Shown here: one piece after another, positions 9,318 through 17,874 of the stretch
Position numbering within the stretch: position 1 is the stretch's first letter
Layout: each line of letters opens with the position of its first letter
Source of the DNA: Candidatus Omnitrophota bacterium
GTDB taxonomy: Bacteria; Omnitrophota; Omnitrophia; Omnitrophales; Aquincolibacteriaceae
DNA: 64,000 nt
Direction: 5' to 3'
NCBI GenBank assembly: GCA_020632475.1
Contig: JACKFM010000003.1
Location: 1-64,000, forward strand
Program-made: the position numbers and the translations under genes
Notes under the pieces: generated by a model
Databases searched by the model: none
The model's input: only the letters and a program-made list of their open reading frames with translations
What the model was told of the DNA's origin: nothing

Positions 9318-10850
9318 ATGATGAATCTTCTGAAGGCGATGAGTGAAATCGGTTTTTCGGGGCTTATGGATGTTTTTTTAATGGCCCTGCTCGTTTATAC
9401 GCTGCTTGTATGGGTGAAAAGAACCCGTGCAGCTTCGGTTTTGACCGGTATTATTATTGTCGCGGCCGTTTATCTTTTTGCCCGCCAATTCAATCTTGTC
9501 CTCACCGCAGTGGTTTTTGAAAAATTTTTTGCGGTCTTCCTTATTGCGCTTGTCATTATTTTTCAGCAGGAACTCAAATATTTTTTTGAACAGGTTGCCG
9601 TCTGGAGCCTGAACCGGCGCTTTGTCAGCCGTGCACGCGTCCGTCTGTCTCGTGAAGAAGTCGAGATTTTGGTCAGAACCGTACGTGATTTGGCCAAGGA
9701 CAAAATCGGAGCCCTGATTGTGTTAAAGGCCAAGGATTTGATTGTACGGCATCTTAACGGCGGAATCGAAGTCAACGGGAAAATGAGCGAGGCTCTTTTA
9801 AAGAGTATCTTTGACCCGCATTCTATGGGCCATGACGGGGCTGTATTGATTGAAGGTAACCGGATTATGCAGTTTTCGTGTCATCTGCCGCTTTCCAAGG
9901 ATATCCGTAAGATCGGCCGGGGAGGGACGCGCCATGCGGCCGGTTTAGGTCTGGCCGAAGTCTCGGATGCCCTTTGCATCGTGATTTCCGAGGAAAGGGG
10001 AACTGTCGCGATTGCGCGCAATGGGCAGCTGATGCCCGTGGACGATACTGAAAAACTCAGAGTAATCCTGTCAGATTTTTACCGGGAAATAGATCCTCAG
10101 AAGCAGGTAAAACCGTGGGAGGGTTTTTTGCGCAGGAATTCACGCGAAAAAGCCATTGCGTTAATTCTTTCGGCGCTGCTTTGGTTTGTCCTTGTTTTTG
10201 GCGCGAAGCAGACCTATCGGACTTTTATGGTTCCGGTTGCTTATGGCACAACCGGAGAATGGAATGTCAAAGAAATGGTGCCTAAGAATGTTTATGTGAC
10301 TTTTGGCGGTCCGCGTAATGCCTTTTATTTCTTATCGCCCAAACGAATTAAACTATACCTGAATCTGCCTGAGCGTGGCGGGCAACAGACCGTACGTATT
10401 TATCCGACTGATTTTGAATTCCCAAAAAATTTAACGATGGAGGTTCTGGCTCCTCAGGAAATTAAAGTCAGCCTGGAGCATCGGGAGGCTAAGCTGTCGG
10501 CGCAGTCAACAGCGGCCGCCGGGTCAAAGCGGGCTACAGGGCTTTTGGCAAGACTGCCTAAATTATTTTCCCTCCGGGAAACGCATTCCGGGGAAGAAGA
10601 TTCGCAACCGGATGTTGAAACAGGCACGTCTGTCCAGTCCGTTGACGAAAATAGGTATGAAAAACCTCAGGAACCTGAAAAGGCACAACGCATTCATTCA
10701 CTTGAAGATGCTAATCCCGATGAGGTGGTTAAATACCTTGAACAGAAAATAGAAGACCAGGATACGATTAAGCGGCTGACCCCTTCCGAAGATTCGGAAG
10801 ATAAAACCCAGCCCCCGGCGAATCAAACGCCGTCTTCACATGAGAATTAA
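9318..10850 (+). CDS. Diadenylate cyclase fused to a YbbR domain (CdaA-CdaR-like fusion)
   Basis: This 510-residue membrane protein makes c-di-AMP from two ATP. Three N-terminal helices (about 15-85) precede a DAC domain with the DGA motif at 173-175 and GGTRHAAG at 202-209. The canonical second motif is RHRAA, so this copy departs from it after RH. A fourth helix (about 278-297) leads into a YbbR-like domain (300-388), the extracytoplasmic module of the regulator CdaR. The tail (389-510) is acidic and low-complexity. CdaA and CdaR are normally separate products of adjacent genes (known from Firmicutes), so here enzyme and regulator are covalently joined. The gene sits behind a DHH phosphodiesterase and an antiporter. 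Whether the altered motif is fully active is the main doubt. Confidence 0.88.
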   Translation: MMNLLKAMSEIGFSGLMDVFLMALLVYTLLVWVKRTRAASVLTGIIIVAAVYLFARQFNLVLTAVVFEKFFAVFLIALVIIFQQELKYFFEQVAVWSLNRRFVSRARVRLSREEVEILVRTVRDLAKDKIGALIVLKAKDLIVRHLNGGIEVNGKMSEALLKSIFDPHSMGHDGAVLIEGNRIMQFSCHLPLSKDIRKIGRGGTRHAAGLGLAEVSDALCIVISEERGTVAIARNGQLMPVDDTEKLRVILSDFYREIDPQKQVKPWEGFLRRNSREKAIALILSALLWFVLVFGAKQTYRTFMVPVAYGTTGEWNVKEMVPKNVYVTFGGPRNAFYFLSPKRIKLYLNLPERGGQQTVRIYPTDFEFPKNLTMEVLAPQEIKVSLEHREAKLSAQSTAAAGSKRATGLLARLPKLFSLRETHSGEEDSQPDVETGTSVQSVDENRYEKPQEPEKAQRIHSLEDANPDEVVKYLEQKIEDQDTIKRLTPSEDSEDKTQPPANQTPSSHEN

Positions 10851-10936
10851 ATTCGGCCTTGAATAGGCTTTTTTACCGGGACGCCTTTTGTCTGGACTTG
10901 GCAGGTTTTATGGGTACAATTTTTTATATGAGATTA

Positions 10937-10969
10937 CCGGTTACGCCGTCTATGCAAACGGCGAGCCGG
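10937..10969. other. Hairpin in the leader of the gene at 10983
   Basis: Arms CCGG (10937-10940) and CCGG (10966-10969) enclose CGCCGT (10944-10949) and ACGGCG (10958-10963). The result is a ten-pair stem with a small internal loop. It ends 13 bases before the ATG. It has no T-tract, so it is not a simple terminator and could mask the ribosome site. Confidence 0.4.
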
Positions 10970-10982
10970 AAATAATAGTTCT

Positions 10983-11447
10983 ATGAAAAAGATTTTATAT
11001 CGTATTTCTGTTTTTTTGATACTGCTCCTATGTTATGCCCCGTATCGGATGTATGCCCAATCGCACTATGAAAGGCTCTATTCCGGCTTTGAGGTGATCG
11101 AAGAGTCTCAGGCGTATCAACAGTTTTTACTGCATGAGAAATCAGAGTTGTCAAAATTGATTTATCTCATTGACCGTTTTGAGCATGCTGATGTGGTGAT
11201 TATTTATGATGGTTTCAGAATACCTGCACAAAAAGCTGCACCGTTTGCGCGTTGGTTTTTATCGCATAATTATCGCAATCAAACCGCAAAAGAATGGGTT
11301 TTACAGTGGTGCAGCCGTACGGTCCCGCGCAACAGGCTGATTAAGGTGAGCCTGCCTGACGGCAACGTCAAGTTGGCCCGCGATATTTTAATGGATGAAT
11401 TGAAATGGCTGGATGAATTAACATGCACGAGGTTACCCTATGAATGA
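10983..11447 (+). CDS. Secreted protein, possibly DUF5329-like
   Basis: This 154-residue protein begins with a clear signal peptide (ISVFLILLLCYAPYRMYAQS). The mature part has an order of elements recalling DUF5329: a paired helix with LIYLIDRFEHADVVIIYDG, a helix ending KAAPFARWFLSH, TAKEWVLQWCSRT, and a terminal LMDELKWLDEL. That match is from memory and only moderate. Function is unknown and the likely location is the periplasm. Its last 8 bp overlap the start of the receiver-domain gene, so the two are co-translated. A hairpin lies just upstream of the start. Confidence 0.75.
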   Translation: MKKILYRISVFLILLLCYAPYRMYAQSHYERLYSGFEVIEESQAYQQFLLHEKSELSKLIYLIDRFEHADVVIIYDGFRIPAQKAAPFARWFLSHNYRNQTAKEWVLQWCSRTVPRNRLIKVSLPDGNVKLARDILMDELKWLDELTCTRLPYE

Positions 11448-12228
11448 AAAAAAAGTACTTCTGATCGGTAGTGAAGAATATCTCTTAAATAAGGTTGACG
11501 AGTATTTGACCGCCCAGGGATATTTGGTTAAAACGGTTGCTTACACTGAAGATGCTGTGGATGAGGCGGTGCATTGGCAGCCCGAACTTGTCTTTTTACA
11601 GGCTCTGGTCGATAGCTCAGGGCTTGATCTTCGGGAAGTCTTAAGCGAGTTTGAAAAAAAAGAAGTGGCTCAGCATGCTCTAACCATTGTTTTTACGCCT
11701 CAGGGGCAGGACATTGATACGCTCAAAGAAATCGGCGGTCTGTATAGCGAATCAATTATCTATCAGGAAAGTCCGGATTTAATTCGGCAGATCGAAGAGT
11801 TTCTGAAGCGTTCTAATAATGCAGGTAATTTAGAAACCGACATTTCTAAGAAGAAAATACTTGTGGTTGATGATTCCGCACTGCAGAGGAAATTTATGAT
11901 TAGTATGATTCAACAGGCCGGTTTCAACCACTCGATTATGGAGGCTCAGAACGGAAACGAAGCCATTGAGATTTTGGGCCGTAATTATAAGGATATCGGG
12001 CTGATCCTTTGCGATTGGAATATGCCGGAATTGTCGGGGATCCAATTTATTGAGGCGCTGGCCAAAATTCCACCGCTGGATCAGATTCCTCTTTTAATGG
12101 TAACGGCCAAAACTTCCGCAGAAGATGAAAAAGAGGCCTACGCCAAACATCCTAAACTGGCAGGGTATCTGGAAAAACCATTCACAACCAAGAAATTCAC
12201 AAAGGCCGTCAAAGAATATCTGTCTTAA
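11440..12228 (+). CDS. Tandem receiver-domain response regulator
   Basis: This 262-residue protein has two CheY-like domains and no output domain. The first (1-122) is degenerate: the usual phospho-acceptor position in LVFLQALVDSSG carries glutamine rather than aspartate. The second (137-262) is complete, with the acidic pair D144/D145, phospho-acceptor D192 (LCDWNMPELSG), T222 and K246 (YLEKPF). It probably acts by protein-protein contact after phosphorylation by an unlinked kinase. The first domain would serve for dimerisation or inhibition (inference). No histidine kinase is encoded nearby. The gene overlaps the preceding secreted-protein gene by 8 bp. Confidence 0.9.
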   Translation: MNEKKVLLIGSEEYLLNKVDEYLTAQGYLVKTVAYTEDAVDEAVHWQPELVFLQALVDSSGLDLREVLSEFEKKEVAQHALTIVFTPQGQDIDTLKEIGGLYSESIIYQESPDLIRQIEEFLKRSNNAGNLETDISKKKILVVDDSALQRKFMISMIQQAGFNHSIMEAQNGNEAIEILGRNYKDIGLILCDWNMPELSGIQFIEALAKIPPLDQIPLLMVTAKTSAEDEKEAYAKHPKLAGYLEKPFTTKKFTKAVKEYLS

Positions 12229-12277
12229 TCGTTCAATGAATCTAATCATATGAAATATCACCTATAAGGAGAATGAA

Positions 12278-13204
12278 ATGAAGAAGATTGGCTCTATTTT
12301 AATTTTTTTGGTGGTGTTATTGGGTGTTATTATCGGTGCCAAAAACATTTTGGCCAAAGCAGCGATGGAAAACGGAGTCAAGCTTGTGACCGGTTTTCCC
12401 CTGAGTATTGAAAAATTGGATATCAATTTAATGGGGACCTTTATCAAGGTTCAGAATCTGCACCTGATCAACCCTGATGAATTTGAGGAGCGGACGTTTG
12501 TTAATCTGCCCGAGTTCTTTATCGATTATGATTTTCCGGCCATTGTGAAGGGCGATATTCACCTCAATGAGATACGTCTGAATCTGGAAGAGGTTATCGT
12601 GGTACGTAATCAGAATGGGGAATTAAATCTTGACCGCTTAAAGGCCTTGGGACAAAAGAAAGAGGGCGAGGGAGAAAAACCCAAAACCGAAGAGGGGCCG
12701 AAGGGAGAAGCCCCGAAGATTCGTATTGATGCGGCAGAGCTTAAGATCGGTAAGGTCGTTTTTAAAGATTATTCCGGAGCAAAACCGACAACAAAAAATT
12801 TCAACATTAATTTAAACGAACGCCTTGAAGATATTAAAAGTGCCGATCAGCTTGTGCGGATTATTGTGGTTAAGGCCTTAGCGTCGACCTCGATTGCTCA
12901 ATTGACCAACTTTGATTTAAACGGCCTTCAGTCATCGGTTGCCGGAGCTTTGAATTCGTCTGTAAAGCTGGCTGATGATATGACCAAAGCGGCCATGGCT
13001 AAAACCGGGCAGGTGCTCGATAGCGCTCCCGGTGCTTTGAAGGATGCCCCCGCGGCTCTGCTGAATGAAACCAAAGATTTGGGCAAGCTGGCTGAAAGTG
13101 CGGGAAGCTCGGCCAAAAATGCGGCCGGGGCTTTAGCGGAAACGACCAAAAGCCTGACGGGCAGTTTGAGCAAGCTCAAAAGTCCTTTCGGCGATAAGGA
13201 ATAA
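12278..13204 (+). CDS. AsmA-like inner-membrane/periplasmic protein
   Basis: This 308-residue protein has an N-terminal anchor (IGSILIFLVVLLGVIIGA). AsmA/DUF748-type features follow: amphipathic strands and the pattern GIHL/GDIHLNEIRLNLEEVIVVRNQNGELN, where a small domain describes nested layers. A basic-acidic linker (about 130-145) leads to a helical alanine-rich C-terminus. AsmA-family proteins help lipid transport or outer-membrane assembly. This short one resembles single-layer members. A strong AAGGAG ribosome site lies 8 bp before the ATG. The 96-bp tandem repeat begins immediately downstream. Confidence 0.7.
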   Translation: MKKIGSILIFLVVLLGVIIGAKNILAKAAMENGVKLVTGFPLSIEKLDINLMGTFIKVQNLHLINPDEFEERTFVNLPEFFIDYDFPAIVKGDIHLNEIRLNLEEVIVVRNQNGELNLDRLKALGQKKEGEGEKPKTEEGPKGEAPKIRIDAAELKIGKVVFKDYSGAKPTTKNFNINLNERLEDIKSADQLVRIIVVKALASTSIAQLTNFDLNGLQSSVAGALNSSVKLADDMTKAAMAKTGQVLDSAPGALKDAPAALLNETKDLGKLAESAGSSAKNAAGALAETTKSLTGSLSKLKSPFGDKE

Positions 13205-13214
13205 TCACGACTCT

Positions 13215-13490
13215 AGTACTCTGTCAATGCCGAGGGCGGTGTTACAGACATTTGTGCCGCGAACCTAACTTTTTTAAAGTTGACGCGGTACTAGTGTTCT
13301 GTCAATGTTGAAATGTTGGGTTTGAGTTTCAATATTGTTACAGACATTTGTGCCGCGAACCTAACTTTTTTAAAGTTGATGCGGTACTAGTGTTCTGTCA
13401 ATGTTGAAATGTTGGGTTTGAGTTTCAATATTGTTACAGACATTTGTGCCGCGAACCTAACTTTTTTAAAGTTGACGCGGTACTGAATCT
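13215..13490. repeat. Three tandem copies of a 96-bp repeat
   Basis: The landmark GTTACAGACATTTGTGCCGC occurs at 13241, 13337 and 13433, an exact 96-bp period. The last two copies are almost identical (one C/T difference in TTGA(C/T)GCGGTACT). The first differs in its 5' third. Each copy ends TTAAAGTTGACGCGGTACT. Diverged single copies lie near 25899-25962 (same strand) and 28963-29033 (opposite strand), so this is a dispersed family and not a purely local duplication. No long open frame or transposase is included. Confidence 0.9.
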
Positions 13491-13496
13491 CGGGTG

Positions 13497-13610
13497 TTAC
13501 CTGGTGATGACACCCGTGTGGATACTTGCGAGAGCGGCAATGATGAGCATCAGTTTGTTCCCTGGGCCGCTTTCCTGCAAGTTTTTTTCGGTGACCTCAC
13601 TCATTCTCAT
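13497..13610 (-). pseudogene. Possible 37-codon peptide or gene remnant
   Basis: On the minus strand an ATG preceded by GGGGG opens 37 codons (MRMSEVTEKNLQ..., then GNKLMLIIAALASIHTGVITR), ending at TAA. The stop abuts the edge of the 96-bp repeat array. The hydrophobic tail suggests either a tiny membrane peptide or the front of a gene cut off by the repeat. No family was recognised, so this stays a weak call. The rest of 13490-13679 holds only a short hairpin (GGGTGT...ACACCC at about 13492-13515). Confidence 0.2.
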
Positions 13611-13679
13611 CCCCCAGTTTAAAGCTTAGCACCGGCGGGAGTGTAACGCAAAATTTGCTTTGGGCAAGATCTCAATACG

Positions 13680-14693
13680 ATGAAAACACTGCTTTTGATC
13701 CTCTCATTATTTGTTCTGGCCCAGGCGTCCATTGAATTTGGTCCCAAGGAACCGGATATGGGCCAGCGTTTCGGAAAAATTATCGAGAAAGCCTCCCAGG
13801 AGCTTCAGGGAGCCGCGCTTAAGCGGCCGTTTAAACTCAAAAAAATGAATGACTCCCTCGAGAAGATGGCCGAAGCGGTCAAACAGATGGCCCGTTCGGG
13901 AAAACAAATTAAAGAACAGTCCCAGGAGAGTTGGGATTCATTGGCTCTGATGAGTATGGCGGCCTCGCCGCTTTCGTCGGTTGAGAGCGATGGAGTAAGT
14001 ACGGTAATCCATTTATTGGACCAGGCCAGGAGCGAATATCCTCAGAACAGTTTTGCCATTCTGCTGCAGGCGATTATGATGAATTCTCACGGCCGTATAG
14101 ATCAAGCCAATGCCTATTTCGAAGAGTTCTTACTCAACAGCCAGGTGCACGGGGATTTTGAAAAGAGGTTTATTAAATGGGGCGATTTTCATATGCTGCG
14201 AAGAATTGTTTATCATCTGCTTCAGTCCCGGGGCGTTTCTCTGGAAGAAAAGAAGGATCAAATTAAAGTGCGCATGCCGTATGAACAGCTTTTGAAATAC
14301 GTGACTCATCCTGCGCCGGAAGACCGGAATTTTAATTTGTTTTTTGTGTTTGTGATTGCGGGCGGGATATTCATTCTTATTCCCGGATTGATTTTTGGAG
14401 CGGAGTTTTCTAAGGGGATGGGATTGGCTTTTGTTATTTTTTATTTGTCGACCTGTCTGAGTTACGGGTTGTGGATTTATGATCTGGCCTTCGGGCTGCC
14501 GTTTGGTTTAACCCGTCTTTATGCGGTAACCGCAGTATTAGGTGCGGGAGGATTACTTGTTTTAATTGAACTGATTGCGGATTGGCGTGAAAAAAACCGC
14601 CCCCTGGAAAAGGGGTATAAAAAGTGCCCGCACTGCCGTGAGGTGATTGTTTCTTTATCAGTGGAATGCTCTAATTGCCGAAAAAAACTCTAA
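13680..14693 (+). CDS. Membrane protein with C-terminal zinc ribbon
   Basis: This 337-residue protein has an N-terminal signal segment (LLLILSLFVLAQAS), a helical soluble region to about 210 and three transmembrane helices (about 220-300). A short zinc ribbon sits at the very end: CPHC at about 317-320 and CSNC at 331-334. The family was not identified. The topology suggests an extracytoplasmic helical domain and a cytoplasmic metal-binding tail, perhaps for partner or nucleic-acid contact. It stands alone, between the repeat array and the opposite-strand DusB gene. There is no strong Shine-Dalgarno site at the chosen ATG, but the signal peptide begins exactly there. Confidence 0.7.
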   Translation: MKTLLLILSLFVLAQASIEFGPKEPDMGQRFGKIIEKASQELQGAALKRPFKLKKMNDSLEKMAEAVKQMARSGKQIKEQSQESWDSLALMSMAASPLSSVESDGVSTVIHLLDQARSEYPQNSFAILLQAIMMNSHGRIDQANAYFEEFLLNSQVHGDFEKRFIKWGDFHMLRRIVYHLLQSRGVSLEEKKDQIKVRMPYEQLLKYVTHPAPEDRNFNLFFVFVIAGGIFILIPGLIFGAEFSKGMGLAFVIFYLSTCLSYGLWIYDLAFGLPFGLTRLYAVTAVLGAGGLLVLIELIADWREKNRPLEKGYKKCPHCREVIVSLSVECSNCRKKL

Positions 14694-14807
14694 AAACCCA
14701 CAAATAGTATAAAATCCCAAAAAACAATCATTTTTATGGATAAAGTGGGTTGAATTTATAAAAAATAGAGTTTTTTTTAAATTATATCCCACAATTAATG
14801 ATATGGG

Positions 14808-15827
14808 TTAGCGTCTTGGAGGGGTGTTTGAGGTAATTGGAGGGGCATCTGCGGGTAAATCAAAATCCTCAACGATTTGGCGCATCTCTTCGGGCGTTTT
14901 AGAATGATTAATCCGGTCTCTAAACTCGGCGACTCCCGGATGATTTTTAAAGTACCAACAGGCAATGCGTTTGGATTTAAGAAAGCCGACGTGGGTGCCT
15001 TCGGTTTCAAGTTCTAATTTTAAATGATCCAGGACCACCTGTTTTCTTTGCTTAAAATCCGGTTCAGTATGAATAGAAGCTTCAAGGTTATTGATCGCAT
15101 TCTCGATGTTCTTATAAATCCACGGATTGCCTAAAGCGCCGCGTCCGATCATTACGCCGTCACAACCGCTTACCTGCATTAGCCGTTTGGCATCTTCTCC
15201 GTTTAAAATATCTCCGTTGCCGAAAACAGGAATGGATACGGACCTTTTGACTTTGCCGATGGCTTCCCAGTCTGCCTGGCCGCCGTAGCCCTGCATGCGT
15301 GTTCTTCCGTGGATGGTTACGGCCGAAAGGCCTTCAGCCTCTGCAATCTTGGCAATTTTGACGGCTTCCTCGCCTGATTCGTCTGCAAATCCTTTACGCA
15401 TTTTAACCGTGACCGGAATGCGCCGCACATTTTTAACCAGGTGTTTGAAAATTTTCTGAGCATTTTCAGGTTCCTTCAAAAGAGCCGAACCGCCGCCCGG
15501 AGAAACAATTTTAGGAACAGGACAGCCGAAATTGACATCAAGCAGGTCAAACCCCATTTCTTCGATCACGGCCGCAGCCTCGCCCATGATTTCGGGTTTA
15601 CATCCGACCAGTTGAGCGCCCAGCGGACGGTCGGATTCGACGCTTTTAAGCAGTTCAAAGGTTTTGGGGACTTTGCGTACAAGCGCTTCGGCTGAAACCA
15701 TTTCAAGAAAAGCAAATTCCATACCGTGTTTGCGGGCGATCAGACGGAAAGCAAGATCCGTGCATCCGGCCATGGGGGACTGAATAATTCGGCTTTTCAG
15801 AGTAAGGTTTTTAAGCTGTATCGACAT
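14808..15827 (-). CDS. dusB: tRNA-dihydrouridine synthase (DusB family)
   Basis: This FMN-dependent TIM-barrel enzyme reduces uridines in the tRNA D-loop with NADPH. The chosen start gives 339 residues beginning MSIQLKNLTLKSRIIQSPMAG, where homologues begin. An in-frame ATG at 15878 would add 17 unconserved residues. Diagnostic motifs are SPMAGCTD at 17-24, the catalytic cysteine C102 in DVNFGCPVPKIV, VTIHGRTR in the phosphate-binding part, and GNGDI and MIGRGALGNPW near the C-terminus. It is monocistronic and faces the gene at 13680 tail to tail. Substrate specificity within the Dus family (B versus A/C) is the only doubt. Confidence 0.93.
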   Translation of the reverse strand: MSIQLKNLTLKSRIIQSPMAGCTDLAFRLIARKHGMEFAFLEMVSAEALVRKVPKTFELLKSVESDRPLGAQLVGCKPEIMGEAAAVIEEMGFDLLDVNFGCPVPKIVSPGGGSALLKEPENAQKIFKHLVKNVRRIPVTVKMRKGFADESGEEAVKIAKIAEAEGLSAVTIHGRTRMQGYGGQADWEAIGKVKRSVSIPVFGNGDILNGEDAKRLMQVSGCDGVMIGRGALGNPWIYKNIENAINNLEASIHTEPDFKQRKQVVLDHLKLELETEGTHVGFLKSKRIACWYFKNHPGVAEFRDRINHSKTPEEMRQIVEDFDLPADAPPITSNTPPRR

Positions 15828-15973
15828 GGGGGGATTATAGCATAGGCTGTGAAGGCACCCGTGGGAATCAGTCGTCATAGCTCTGAGCGGGTTCTATCAA
15901 TATGAAAAAAGTGATAGCATACCTAAATCGTACCGGGTAAAATCAAATAACTCATTACCTGTGAGGGGTTAAA

Positions 15974-16696
15974 ATGACAGTCTACTTTCTCTTAAAATAT
16001 TTATTTTATACCTGTTTGATCTTGTGGCCCGTGACACTTGTTTTCACAGTGGGAGCCATCCGCCTGTTTATCTATGGAAAAAAAGTCGGTTTTACTCAGT
16101 CTCTTGTTTATGAGAGTTCATTAAAGAAAGGCGATATCCTGTTGATGGGTAAACAGAGTGTTTACCATTCATGGCAGATTCAGATGGCTAATGTTCTGAC
16201 CGGTCCGCTAGAGGAAAGATTCTGGACTCATACTGCGTTATATGCCGGAGACGGAAAGCTTTGGGAAGCACGGCCCGAGGGGGTTCATGAACGCAGACTG
16301 GCGGATTATTTTGAGGAAGGTTATTACGTCTTTGCCGTTCGTCACCGTTATATAAAGGAAGACGGTTGTTTTGACCGTTTGATGGATTTTTTTAAAGATA
16401 ATCAGGATTGCCGTTACGGTTGGATCGGCGTGTTGTTTTACAGCCTGTCCATATTGATTCCTGTCGGTATGGATTTTGTCTTTAAAAACAAGAAAGTGGA
16501 TGAATTCTGTCATCTGGATCATGCCTATTTTTGTTCGGAAATTATCGTAGACGGGTTTCAATCCATAGGATTCAGGATTTCGGCTTATGACGGCTGGAGG
16601 GTCAAACCGGCAGATTTTTTGCACAATCCTTTTTTTGAACCCGTATCACCGGTTCTACAACCGAAAGCTGCTGTGGGCAGGGAGATGCCCGTTTAA
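15974..16696 (+). CDS. YiiX/YebB-like NlpC/P60-fold hydrolase, membrane anchored
   Basis: This 240-residue protein has an N-terminal transmembrane segment (about 8-34). A permuted papain-like domain follows, with GD at 53-54, the histidine of WTHTALYAGD (H86), an acidic/aromatic LWEARPEGV segment and the likely nucleophile C187 in YFCSEIIVDGF. Relatives cleave amide bonds in peptidoglycan or lipid-linked substrates. The active site here is inferred to face the periplasm. GTGAGGGG precedes the ATG. The next gene, a cupin lipoprotein, starts 27 bp later and may be co-transcribed. Confidence 0.82.
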   Translation: MTVYFLLKYLFYTCLILWPVTLVFTVGAIRLFIYGKKVGFTQSLVYESSLKKGDILLMGKQSVYHSWQIQMANVLTGPLEERFWTHTALYAGDGKLWEARPEGVHERRLADYFEEGYYVFAVRHRYIKEDGCFDRLMDFFKDNQDCRYGWIGVLFYSLSILIPVGMDFVFKNKKVDEFCHLDHAYFCSEIIVDGFQSIGFRISAYDGWRVKPADFLHNPFFEPVSPVLQPKAAVGREMPV

Positions 16697-16722
16697 AGGT
16701 TTCTGCCTGTTTTTTATTCGAT

Positions 16723-17205
16723 ATGAGTTTTTCAAAGCGTAAACATTTTGATTTTAGTTTGCAGCCTCGATTTTCAGTGCTCCTGTGTTGCCTGCCGCTT
16801 ATGCTTTCTGCTTGCGCAGCTTCTTCAAATCACCGTTCGGCTTGGGTCGGACAGATTATTTCTCCCGGAAACAGGATTGAGCGGGTTGACTGGGTCGAAA
16901 AAGAAAAAACAAGTGATCTTTCTGTGAGAAACCTGAAAAAAACGGATGCGGCCAGTTTCCAAATTGTCCGTTTAAACAAGGCTGAAAGGCCGCATGTTCA
17001 TGAAAATCATGATTTGACGGTATTTGTGCTTTCCGGTGAGGCGATAGTGCATTTTGGCGATGAACAGGTTGCCGCCGGAGCCGGCGATATTGTTGAGATC
17101 CCTCGCGGCGTGGCTCATTGGGCCGAAAACCGATCTAAACAGGGCAGCGAGGTTTATACTCTGTTCACACCCGCTTTTGACGGGAAGGATACCCGGTATC
17201 TTTAA
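16723..17205 (+). CDS. Cupin-domain lipoprotein
   Basis: This 160-residue protein carries a lipoprotein signal (LLCCLPLMLSAC, lipobox LSAC with the cysteine near 31). One compact cupin follows: the first motif HVHENHDLTVFVLSGEA supplies His/His/Asp-type ligands, and the second is GDIVEIPRGVAHWAEN. The metal centre is probably intact but the ligand or reaction is unknown. It should sit on the inner or outer membrane facing the periplasm. It follows the YiiX-like gene by 27 bp, so a shared envelope role is possible. Confidence 0.82.
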   Translation: MSFSKRKHFDFSLQPRFSVLLCCLPLMLSACAASSNHRSAWVGQIISPGNRIERVDWVEKEKTSDLSVRNLKKTDAASFQIVRLNKAERPHVHENHDLTVFVLSGEAIVHFGDEQVAAGAGDIVEIPRGVAHWAENRSKQGSEVYTLFTPAFDGKDTRYL

Positions 17206-17239
17206 AGCGGTTAATACAAATTTTTTAAAATAGATTCCG

Positions 17240-17267
17240 TTGTTTTTTAAGGTTTCAAGAGTATAAT
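17240..17267 (+). promoter_or_regulatory. Sigma-70-type promoter for the CBS/2-oxoacid oxidoreductase genes
   Basis: A perfect TATAAT (17262-17267) is preceded at 16-bp spacing by TTGTTT (17240-17245). It lies 67 bp before the CBS protein start in an otherwise empty gap. Confidence 0.6.
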
Positions 17268-17333
17268 ACCCAACTAATTATCAAAAACTGAAACAGCTTC
17301 TGAAATAAATTAACCAGATCGATACTCTCATTT

Positions 17334-17810
17334 ATGGAAAGATCCGTCGAAGAACTTCTCAAAGAAAAAAAAATTTACCAGGTCATTAATAAAAAATTGG
17401 TCCAGGCCCCGCCCGACGTGTCTGTAAAAAGTGCAATTGAAGTGATGCAGGAAAATAAATCGGGATATTTGGTGATCGCTGAAAACAAAAAGATTCACGG
17501 TATCTTTACGGAGACCGATGTGGTTCGTAAAATTCTCGGCGGATCCGATGTGGATTGGAATCTTCCCGTTTCTGATTTCATGACACGCGATCCGTTGGTT
17601 TTAAAACCTAATGATTCGGTTGAGAAGGCTATTAATTTGATGGGGGACAACCGCTTTTATCACGTGCCTCTTGTCGACGACGAAGGTCAGTTGGCCGGTG
17701 TTTTATCGGTGCGTACTTTAATACGGTTTTTGGCGGAGTTTTATCCGACCGAGGTTTTTAATCTTCCTCCCAATCCCGGACAGGTGATGCAGTCACCCGA
17801 GGGGGGGTAA
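17334..17810 (+). CDS. CBS-domain pair protein
   Basis: This 158-residue cytosolic protein consists of two CBS motifs (about 18-75 and 85-142). The repeated strand-helix pattern is visible in GYLVIAENKKIHGIFTETDVV and FYHVPLVDDEGQLAGVLSVRTL. CBS pairs bind adenosine ligands such as AMP, ATP or SAM and act as energy sensors. It precedes the 2-oxoacid:ferredoxin oxidoreductase genes, and a second CBS protein follows them. Regulation of, or response to, that enzyme's activity is therefore likely. No catalytic domain is attached. Confidence 0.88.
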   Translation: MERSVEELLKEKKIYQVINKKLVQAPPDVSVKSAIEVMQENKSGYLVIAENKKIHGIFTETDVVRKILGGSDVDWNLPVSDFMTRDPLVLKPNDSVEKAINLMGDNRFYHVPLVDDEGQLAGVLSVRTLIRFLAEFYPTEVFNLPPNPGQVMQSPEGG

Positions 17811-17874
17811 TCGGTTCAGTTTTTTCCGATAACCGTTGACAAAGACCGATGTGCATTGATTCTATGAGATTAAA

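Noticed and set aside
13444..13629. 61-codon plus-strand frame starting in the 96-bp repeat
   Set aside because: It starts inside the repeat, lacks a ribosome site and was not accepted as a gene.
17836..17865. Strong second promoter directly before korA
   Set aside because: TTGACA is perfect, but no good -10 is present at proper spacing and the ATG would be only about 10 bp away. It is noted as possible only.
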